Assembly (NCBI RefSeq): GCF_005222205.1
Contig: NZ_CP032346.1
Span: forward strand, 1,035,001-1,099,000
Direction: 5' to 3'
Length of the DNA stretch: 64,000 nt
Source: Azospirillum brasilense
GTDB lineage: Bacteria; Pseudomonadota; Alphaproteobacteria; Azospirillales; Azospirillaceae
Below are positions 57,558 to 64,000 of the stretch, piece by piece (positions within the stretch are counted from its first letter, which is position 1; each line of letters opens with the position of its first letter). The notes below the pieces were generated by a model, which was given only the letters and a program-made list of their open reading frames with translations, was not told where the DNA came from and did no database searches. Made by a program: the position numbers and the translations under genes.

Positions 57558-58039
57558 GAACTGGTCTTCTTCCATCGCCGGCCCCGGAGAGATCGGCCTA
57601 AGAATTCAAGGGACTGGTCGGGGCTGGTCGGGGTCTGGCGGTCTTGAGGGGGCTTCGCCGGGTCTCGAACAGTGACGCGCCGCGGGGCGGACGCCCACCC
57701 CCTATTCTGCACACCGGCGCCCCACGGGCGTACCTATATGGTCGGAGCCATAGGATAGGGCAAGCCGATTCAGGGGTTCTCCCGGCGTGGCCGGGCTAAT
57801 TCGCCTGAACTTGCCCCTCTCCCATCCCACCGCTGCGAAAAAGGGGCGGTGCCGGCCACATCATTCCCTGTTGTCCGGCGGTCGCGTCGAAAGGGGTACC
57901 CGGTAACGGTCTTGCCGGATGCCACCAATCGAAAGTGTTAGCAAGCAATATCGTCTTACTGCACCGCAAACCGTCGGGCATCATCGTTGCACAGACAACG
58001 TAACCGTCGTCGCTTCGCAGATTTGGTTAGGAGATGTGC
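57558..58039. other. 482-base gap upstream of exopolysaccharide genes
   Basis: No convincing gene. Two small hairpins are visible: CCCGGCGTGGCCGGG at 57781-57795 and a TATGG/CCATA stem near 57737-57752. The promoter of the exopolysaccharide segment should lie in the AT-richer 57900-58030 part. Confidence 0.5.
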
Positions 58040-58819
58040 ATGCCGACCCCTCGTGACGTCCTGGCACTGATCGAGAGAATACGGTGTATTTCTTGCGAGG
58101 ACGAGCGCCATGCATTGATAAAGACATTGTCAGCCGTCGAGCGACCGACCATCCTGTCGTTCCTCAACGCTCACGGCGTGAACCTCTGCGCGGGGTCCTC
58201 CGCCGCGTGGTCGGCCTTCCGCGCCTCCGACGTCCTGCTGCGGGACGGGGTGGCGCTGGAGACGGCCCTGCCGTGGCTCGACCAGCCGGTCGGGCTGAAC
58301 ATGAACGGGACCGACTTCATCCCGCTCCTCCTCCGCCAGCTGTCGCCCCGTCGGGTCGCCGTCTACGGCACCGCGGCGCCTTGGCTGGACGAGGGGATCG
58401 AGCGGCTGAAGGAGCGGACCCCGCACGATTATGTCGATGCCCAGCACGGGTTCCATTCCGTGGAGCATTACATCGCCCGTGCGCGGGAGATTGAGCCCGA
58501 CGTCATCATCCTGGCCATGGGCATGCCCCGCCAGGAAGAGGTCGCGGCCCAGCTCAAGCGCGCGCTGGACCATAAGGTGCTGATCATCAACGGCGGCGCC
58601 ATCATCGATTTCCTCGCCGGGCGCTTCACCCGGGCCCCCGCCGCCGTCCAGCGCATCGGGCTGGAATGGGCGTTCCGGCTGGTCCAGGAGCCCCGCCGCC
58701 TGTTTCGCCGCTATTGCGTCGGCGCTTTCGGCTTCGCCCACACCGTCATGCTTATGCGCCGTGCCGCCATGCGTTCGTCCAGCGCCCCAGCACCAGCGCC
58801 CATGCATAAGGAGCTTTGA
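58040..58819 (+). CDS. WecG/TagA/CpsF-family glycosyltransferase
   Basis: The 259-residue GT26-type enzyme transfers N-acetylmannosamine-like or related sugars onto lipid-linked intermediates. LSFLNAHGVNLC and DVIILAMGMPRQEEVAAQLK plus INGGAIIDFLAG are typical. ATG 58040 fits because AGGAG sits six bases upstream; ATG 58034 would be too close. The C-terminal amphipathic part (RLFRRYCVGAFGFAHTVML) likely binds the membrane. It starts an exopolysaccharide segment. Confidence 0.88.
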   Translation: MPTPRDVLALIERIRCISCEDERHALIKTLSAVERPTILSFLNAHGVNLCAGSSAAWSAFRASDVLLRDGVALETALPWLDQPVGLNMNGTDFIPLLLRQLSPRRVAVYGTAAPWLDEGIERLKERTPHDYVDAQHGFHSVEHYIARAREIEPDVIILAMGMPRQEEVAAQLKRALDHKVLIINGGAIIDFLAGRFTRAPAAVQRIGLEWAFRLVQEPRRLFRRYCVGAFGFAHTVMLMRRAAMRSSSAPAPAPMHKEL

Positions 58820-58822
58820 GAC

Positions 58823-61189
58823 GTGGAAAACCTGCCCCAAGTCAATCATGGCGGCCATCACGGCGGTCCGCCGGCTCCGGTTCCGGCATGGCCCGCCGCC
58901 CCCGGCCCGTCCCGGCGCAGCGAGTTCGAATCCCAGACCCCGTCCATGGGTCCCGACTTCCGCTTCATCCTGCGCGTGCTGGGCAGCCACAAGTGGCTGA
59001 TCATGGCCATCGTGGTGGTGCTGACCGGCCTGTCGGCCCTGGGCGTCTCCACGCTCAAGGACCAGTACACCTCCGAAGCCCTTCTGCTGGTCGACAACCG
59101 GCAGGTCCGCGTCGTCCGCGAGGTCGAGCAGGTGGTGGGCGCGATCCCCACCGAGGACGCGGCGATCCTGAGCGAGATCGAGATCCTGAAGTCGCCGCAG
59201 GTGCTGAACCAGGTGGTGAACGATCTCCAGCTCGCCCAGCATCCGGAATTCAACCCGCCGGCGCAGGAGGACGAGACGCTCCCGCTCGTCGAGCGCGCGG
59301 TGGCCTACGGCCGCGACCTCGCCTCGCGCTTCTGGGACGGCGCCCCGCCGGCCCCGGTCGCCTGGCTGCTGAGCCATGGTGACGAGGTGGCGCAGGACAT
59401 CCGGGCGCGCGAGGCGCACGCGGCGCTGGGCAACGACCAGATCATCGCGCGCATCCACCGCAAGCTGGACGTCGCCATCGTCGGCCGGTCGCGCGTGATC
59501 CAGGTGCGCTTCACCTCCAAGGAGCCGCAGCTGAGCCGCGACGTGGTGGACGGCATCGTCCGCCGCTACATGGAAACCCGCCAGCAGATGGACCGCGACC
59601 TGTCGACCAGCGCGATCTCCTGGCTGCAGGACCGCATCGTCCTGCTGCGCAAGGAGGTGGCCGAGGCCGACGCCAAGGTCGAGGAGGCGCGCGTCAAGGG
59701 CGGCCTGCTGAAGGGCGGCACCGGCCTGATGGCCCAGAACGAGCTTGAGCAGACCCGTCTGCGCCTGAGCGAGGCCTCGGCCATCCGCGCCCGCTCGGTC
59801 GCCCAGGCCGACACGCTGGAGCGCAACCTGAAGGCCGGCAACTGGAACGCCATCGGCGGCAGCATCGCCTCCCCGGTCGTCGCCCAGCTCCGCGCCACGG
59901 TCGCCGCCATCTCCACGGAAATGGCCCAGCTCTCCCGCCAGTACGGGCCGAAGCACCCGCGCATCGTCGAGCTCCAGGGCCGCCTGAACGAGGCCAATTC
60001 CTCGCTCCAGCAGGAAATCCGCCGCGAGATCAACGGCGTCCGCGAGGCCGCCCAGGTCGCGGTGGAGCAGGAGACCGCGCTCCGCTCCATGATCACCCGC
60101 ATGGAGGGCAGCTACGCCACCATGCAGGAGCAGGCCATCCCGCTGCGCACCCTGGAATCGGAGGCGACCGCCAAGCGCCAGCTTCTCGACAGCTTGCTGG
60201 GCCGTCTGGAAGAGGTCGAAGCCCAGAAGGACAGCCGCGCCTTCCCGGCCGCCGTCAAGCTGGTCTCCGCGCCGCAGGTGCCGCACGAGCCGTCGGGTCC
60301 CTTCCGCGTCCTCCTGCTGCTGGCCGGCTTCGTCGCCGCCCTCGCGCTGGCCGTCTTCAGCGTCTTCGGTCTGGAGCTTCTCCAGCGCCGCATCCACACC
60401 CCGGACGCCGTGCGCCGCATCCTGGGCGTCGGCACCGTCCACATCGTGCCGCACCACAGCGACCGCGGGGCCAAGGGTCGGCTCTACAAGATCTTCCAGC
60501 GCCACCCCTTCTCGCTGTTCAGCGAATCCCTGCGCGCCCTGTTCCGCAACCATCTGTCGGATCTCGGCCCGGTCGGCGCGCTGGCGGTGACCTCGGCCCG
60601 CCCGCAGGACGGCAAGACCTCTCTGACGCTCGCCGTCGCCCAGGTCGCCAGCCAGGCCGGCCGCCGCGTGGTGGTGGTGGACACCGACTTCCGCCGGTCC
60701 CGCATGGAAGGGCTGTTCGACCTGTCCACCAAGAAGGGCCTGTCGGACTGGATCGCCGGTGACGCCACGCTCGACGAGATCGTCCACACCTCCGACGACG
60801 TGCCCTTCGCCATGGTTCCGGCGGGCAAGCTGAACCCGATGACGCTGGACCGCTTCAACGTCGACAGCCTGGTGCAGCTGATGGCCGGCCTGTCGCCCAG
60901 CTTCGATCTGGTGGTGTTCGACACCGCCCCGGCGCTGGCCGTGTCGGATGCCCGCATCGTCTGCGGTGCCGCCTCGAAGGTTCTGTTCGTCACCCGCTGG
61001 GGTCACACCACAGCGAGCGACCTCGACGCGGTGGCCGACCTGGGTCCGATCGACCACAGCAAGTTCGTCTGCGTGATGACCGACGTGAACCTGAAGAAGG
61101 CCGCCAGCAAGGGCTACCAGGGTCCGTACAACAGCTACGTCGCCACGCGGAAGTACTACGGCGACCAGACCCTGCGCGCCGCGCCGTAA
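58823..61189 (+). CDS. Wzc/ExoP-type polysaccharide co-polymerase and tyrosine autokinase
   Basis: The 788-residue protein has a Wzz-type N-terminal region with two membrane helices (LIMAIVVVLTGLSALGV near residue 57 and VLLLLAGFVAALALAVFSVFGLELL near 495), a long periplasmic coiled-coil between them, and a C-terminal BY-kinase domain: Walker A SARPQDGKTS (about 590-599), Walker A' VVVDTDFRR, Walker B LVVFDTAPA. The C-terminal tail holds five Tyr in KGYQGPYNSYVATRKYYGDQ that are probable autophosphorylation sites. The GTG start has AAGGAG nine bases upstream. It controls polysaccharide chain length and export; specificity is unknown. Confidence 0.92.
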   Translation: MENLPQVNHGGHHGGPPAPVPAWPAAPGPSRRSEFESQTPSMGPDFRFILRVLGSHKWLIMAIVVVLTGLSALGVSTLKDQYTSEALLLVDNRQVRVVREVEQVVGAIPTEDAAILSEIEILKSPQVLNQVVNDLQLAQHPEFNPPAQEDETLPLVERAVAYGRDLASRFWDGAPPAPVAWLLSHGDEVAQDIRAREAHAALGNDQIIARIHRKLDVAIVGRSRVIQVRFTSKEPQLSRDVVDGIVRRYMETRQQMDRDLSTSAISWLQDRIVLLRKEVAEADAKVEEARVKGGLLKGGTGLMAQNELEQTRLRLSEASAIRARSVAQADTLERNLKAGNWNAIGGSIASPVVAQLRATVAAISTEMAQLSRQYGPKHPRIVELQGRLNEANSSLQQEIRREINGVREAAQVAVEQETALRSMITRMEGSYATMQEQAIPLRTLESEATAKRQLLDSLLGRLEEVEAQKDSRAFPAAVKLVSAPQVPHEPSGPFRVLLLLAGFVAALALAVFSVFGLELLQRRIHTPDAVRRILGVGTVHIVPHHSDRGAKGRLYKIFQRHPFSLFSESLRALFRNHLSDLGPVGALAVTSARPQDGKTSLTLAVAQVASQAGRRVVVVDTDFRRSRMEGLFDLSTKKGLSDWIAGDATLDEIVHTSDDVPFAMVPAGKLNPMTLDRFNVDSLVQLMAGLSPSFDLVVFDTAPALAVSDARIVCGAASKVLFVTRWGHTTASDLDAVADLGPIDHSKFVCVMTDVNLKKAASKGYQGPYNSYVATRKYYGDQTLRAAP

Positions 61190-61200
61190 GCGACGCCTCC

Positions 61201-61340
61201 TTCCCTCTCCCGTCCCGGGAGAGGGGGCCCGCGAAGCGGGCGGGTGAGGGTACCGCGAGGATCACAGCCTTATCCTCGTGGTACCCTCACCCTTCCCGCG
61301 CATCGCGCGGGCCCCTTCCCTCTCCCGGGACGGGAGAGGG
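61201..61340. repeat. intergenic palindromic repeat, full copy
   Basis: The 140-base element is flanked by TTCCCTCTCCCG and its complement and contains inner arms 61242-61262 and 61272-61292 that match in 20 of 21 positions. Its first 25 bases equal those of the copy at 10051. It lies between the autokinase and the xylanase-like gene. Confidence 0.85.
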
Positions 61341-61380
61341 AATTTTCATTTCCCATCAAACCACACGAGGCCCGACGCCC

Positions 61381-62637
61381 ATGGCCCAGACCTCGCCAAA
61401 AACCACCTCGCCGAAACTCATCTCCTTCACGCGCCGGGATGCGCTGCGCGCCGCCGCCGCGGCCGCGGTGCTGGCGAGTTGCAAGGCCGCCGCCGGTCCC
61501 GCCGTCGCCGAGGCAGCGTCCGCGGCGGTGCCCAACCCCACCCTGCGCGACGCCTGCCGGGCCGCCGGCATCCTCCACGGCGCCGCCCGCGACCATCTGA
61601 TCGAGCCGGAAGACCCCATGCTCGACACGCTGATGGCGCGGGAATGCGACGTGGTGACGCCCGAGAACGGCGGCAAATGGGCCGTCTTCCAGCCGCAGGA
61701 GGGCAATTTCGACTGGGGCCGCTTCGACGCCGGGGTGGAGTTGGCCCGCCGCATCGGCGCCAAGCCCAACTGGCACTGCGCGCTGTGGCAGCACATGGGC
61801 ATGCCCGACTACATGACGCTGCCGGCCAGCCGCCAGCGCGCGCTGGGCATCGGCGAGAGCGCCTATTTCTCGGCCGACGGCACGCTGTCCGAGGACAATT
61901 ACTGGCCGCGCTTCACCGCCATGGTCGCGGCGGTCAAGCGGCGCTACGGCGACAGCTTCTACCGCATCGACGTGATGAACGAGGCCTTCTTCTGGGAGAC
62001 CGAGCGCAGCCACCCCCAGGAGCAGGACCGCTACGGCTTCCGCAAGGGCATGTGGTGGGTGGTGGCCGGCGGCGCCAAGGGACCGGAGTGGCTCGACCCC
62101 TTCTTCCACCACATCCGCAAGGAATTCCCCTCCGCCAAGCTGGTCATCAACGAGTTCGGCATCGAGATCGACGAGGGCTGGCAGCAGCGCAAGCGCGCCT
62201 ATTTCCAGACCTGGCTGACCGACGCGGTCAAGCGCGGCGTGCCGATCGACGGGGTGGGGCTGCAAAGCCACCTGATGGCCGGCAAGCCCTACGACCGCGA
62301 GGGCATGAAGGGCTTCCTGCGCGCCATGGACCGGCTGGGCCTGCCCATCCACGTCACCGAATTCGACGTGAACGAGAAGCACCTGCCGCGCTCCTGGTCG
62401 CGGGCGGAGAAGGACCGCGCCATGGCCTTCCTGGCCGGGCAGTATCTGGGCGACATCGCCGGCAACGCCCGGCTGGCCGAGCTGTGCTGGTGGCACCTGC
62501 GCTCGGACCTCAACTACATCGCACGGGAGATGCCGGAGCTGAAGCCCCACCCCTCGCCCTACGACGCGGCGTCGCGCCCGCTGCCGCTGTACGAGGCGTC
62601 GGTGCAGGCTCTGCGCGGGCGCAACCGGTCGGGGTGA
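61381..62637 (+). CDS. GH10 endo-1,4-beta-xylanase-like enzyme, Tat lipoprotein candidate
   Basis: The 418-residue GH10 enzyme has a twin-arginine-like signal (TRRDALRAAAAAAVLASC) that also contains a lipobox LASC with Cys 34, so it may be an exported lipoprotein. GH10 barrel landmarks are KPNWHCALWQHMGMPDYM, acid/base Glu 201 in DVMNEAFFW, and nucleophile Glu 327 in HVTEFDVNEK. Within an exopolysaccharide segment it may trim or release the polymer, or may degrade plant xylan; the natural substrate is uncertain. Confidence 0.88.
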   Translation: MAQTSPKTTSPKLISFTRRDALRAAAAAAVLASCKAAAGPAVAEAASAAVPNPTLRDACRAAGILHGAARDHLIEPEDPMLDTLMARECDVVTPENGGKWAVFQPQEGNFDWGRFDAGVELARRIGAKPNWHCALWQHMGMPDYMTLPASRQRALGIGESAYFSADGTLSEDNYWPRFTAMVAAVKRRYGDSFYRIDVMNEAFFWETERSHPQEQDRYGFRKGMWWVVAGGAKGPEWLDPFFHHIRKEFPSAKLVINEFGIEIDEGWQQRKRAYFQTWLTDAVKRGVPIDGVGLQSHLMAGKPYDREGMKGFLRAMDRLGLPIHVTEFDVNEKHLPRSWSRAEKDRAMAFLAGQYLGDIAGNARLAELCWWHLRSDLNYIAREMPELKPHPSPYDAASRPLPLYEASVQALRGRNRSG

Positions 62638-62783
62638 CTCCGGCCGGGACGCGGAGCGTTACCCCTTCCGTCCCCGCTACCCCGCCCGATCGCGCGGTCC
62701 GGTCCGCCGTCCGCGCCTGTAAGGATTTCCGACAGCGCCCTTAGATTATCGGAACAGCGGCGTTTCTCCCAACGAGGTGATCT

Positions 62784-63710
62784 GTGGACACGTTGACGTC
62801 GGATGAGCTGGTCGCCCGCTACAAGCGGAAGTTCGGTCTGGCCCCGAACTACCCCCTCAGCGAAACCATGGTCCGCCAGCATTGGGACCTGGAACGCCAG
62901 CTCGCCCGCGAGCTGCTGGACTCCCGCCGCGAAGAGCGCTGGACGGTGTTCGAACGCAACTACACCACCCTCTACAGCGAGTGCCCCTGGCTGAACGACG
63001 CGGTGGACACCGCGGCGCAGAACGACGAACTGGACTTCCGCCACTTCCTGACGCTGCTCAAGGGCGCGCGGGACGTCTACGAGGTCGGGTCGGGCAAGGG
63101 CCGGCTGCTCAGCTATCTGGCCCGCCACGGCCACCGCTGCGTCGCCACCGAGATCACCCGCGAGCGCGGAGAACGCTGGACCGACGAGCGCTCCAACGTG
63201 ACGTGGCGCTGCTGCGACGGCGTCAATCTCGCCGAGTTCGAGCCGCGCGCCCATTACGACGCCGTCGTCTCCACCCACGTCATCGAGCATCTCCACCCGG
63301 AGGACGTGTCCGTGCACCTGTCCAACGTGCACGCCATCCTCAAGCCGGGCGGGCGCTACGTGCTCAGCATGCCGCACAAGCACGCCGGGCCGATGGATCT
63401 GTCGGAGGTCTTCGGGCTGGACGAGCCGATCTGCATGCACCTGCGCGAATACACCTGGAGCGAGACCGAGCGCGCGCTGCGCGAGGCCGGCTTCACCCGG
63501 ATGGAGGCCGTCTACATCGCCCCGATGGCCGTGCGTCGGCGCATGCACATCCATGGGTCCGGGCGCGGGTACCTCGCCTATGTGAAAGCCGTGGAATCCT
63601 TCATGGGGGCTATGCCGTTAACCCTGCGGCGCAAGCTCGGCAAGCTCGGCCAGCTCTACCTGTTCCGGCCGGAGGTCTTCATGGTGGCTCACAAAAGTCA
63701 CGAGGGTTGA
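62784..63710 (+). CDS. class I SAM-dependent methyltransferase
   Basis: The 308-residue protein has the class I methyltransferase fold: motif I VYEVGSGKGRLLSYLARHG (about residues 95-115), followed by VVSTHVIEHLHPEDV and LKPGGRYVLSMPH, the usual post-motif strands. About 90 residues precede the fold and may recognise the substrate. The start is a GTG at 62784 after AACGAGGTGAT. Its acceptor is unknown; neighbours suggest a sugar. Confidence 0.85.
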   Translation: MDTLTSDELVARYKRKFGLAPNYPLSETMVRQHWDLERQLARELLDSRREERWTVFERNYTTLYSECPWLNDAVDTAAQNDELDFRHFLTLLKGARDVYEVGSGKGRLLSYLARHGHRCVATEITRERGERWTDERSNVTWRCCDGVNLAEFEPRAHYDAVVSTHVIEHLHPEDVSVHLSNVHAILKPGGRYVLSMPHKHAGPMDLSEVFGLDEPICMHLREYTWSETERALREAGFTRMEAVYIAPMAVRRRMHIHGSGRGYLAYVKAVESFMGAMPLTLRRKLGKLGQLYLFRPEVFMVAHKSHEG

Positions 63711-63939
63711 TGCCACCGACTCCGGAAACCTTTCTGTAACAAGACTTTACACTTTCCCCTCCCCGTGGCCGCAAGGCCCCACTGTGGCGCGGAAACCGCA
63801 GCAAAGGCGGTTTTTCGCGCCTCATTCTTTTCACAGCCTATCGTGGCTTTTGAGTCGCATTTCCCTAAAATCCGAAATACCTCGTTAACCAATTGGGCCT
63901 CACCTTTGCTCCACCGAAAATGGAGAGAGGTTACTTCCA

Positions 63940-64000
63940 ATGGCAACGACCACCACGGGTCTCGTCGACACGACCTTCGTCGTCAACGCCTCGGGGCAGG
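63940..64000 (+). CDS. partial gene, 5' end only
   Basis: An ATG at 63940 with GAGAGAGG upstream begins MATTTTGLVDTTFVVNASGQ and runs off the window. Only 20 residues are seen. The Thr-rich opening without a signal peptide is reminiscent of type-I-secreted RTX or similar surface proteins, but this is too short to assign. Confidence 0.6.
   Translation, partial: MATTTTGLVDTTFVVNASGQ

Noticed and set aside
58130..61057. 975-codon minus-strand open frame over the autokinase
   Set aside because: Antisense shadow; no domain recognised, while the plus strand encodes WecG and Wzc-type proteins.

Overview
The window is GC-rich, double-strand-packed chromosomal DNA from an alphaproteobacterium, most probably Azospirillum or a close Rhodospirillales relative. 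This rests on gene content (short-form HisG with HisD and UPF0262, an RNase E/G-Maf-IF1 block, a mitochondrial-type Suv3-like helicase) and base composition; the species name is an inference. No CRISPR array, rRNA operon or prophage is visible.

Layout. 1-955: the right part of an IS630-family insertion sequence, abutting the 3' end of an SLC13-type permease gene. 950-8740: permease, AsmA-like protein, a three-gene operon of two unknown proteins plus a small 2H-phosphoesterase-like protein, and a DMT exporter. 8800-20870: a catabolic region with a CaiB-type CoA transferase and glutaryl-CoA dehydrogenase, a divergent LysR regulator, a four-gene polyamine-type ABC importer, a PuuR-like cupin regulator, and gabD-gabT. 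Together these could take up and degrade polyamines, GABA or 5-aminovalerate down to succinate or glutaryl-CoA/crotonyl-CoA. 20900-23840: a glycosyltransferase-like protein and a TetR-SRPBCC-VOC-DUF1428 cluster. 23850-25620: an AT-richer island with a small RTX protein and an unknown protein diverging around a perfect 16-bp palindrome. 25750-29960: arginine/ornithine catabolism (AstE-like, RocD, arginase, divergent Lrp).

30160-36620: a ParA-like ATPase with a C-terminal membrane segment, then a four-gene glycosylation cluster (GT7 galactosyltransferase-like, TPR/GT41 O-GlcNAc-transferase-like, unknown GT-like, GT10 fucosyltransferase), then tRNA-Phe(GAA). By family, three of these enzymes could build a Lewis-X-like trisaccharide on a protein; this is the most unusual system in the window. 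36700-45840: housekeeping block (yacG, RNase E/G, maf, infA, hisD, hisG, UPF0262, LMW phosphatase) interrupted by a lytic transglycosylase and a hybrid kinase. 46000-50350: small secreted or disordered proteins, a pentapeptide-repeat protein, a second hybrid kinase. 50900-57560: glgX, an orphan Nif11-like small protein, a RepL-like winged-helix gene pair, gpmA, and a Suv3-like helicase whose start region looks frameshifted. 58040-64000: an exopolysaccharide segment (WecG/TagA glycosyltransferase, Wzc-type autokinase, GH10 xylanase-like lipoprotein, methyltransferase) and the start of one more gene.

Six copies or fragments of a GC-rich palindromic intergenic repeat (core CCCTCTCCC/GGGAGAGGG) are scattered between genes, one being read into the C-terminus of the helicase.
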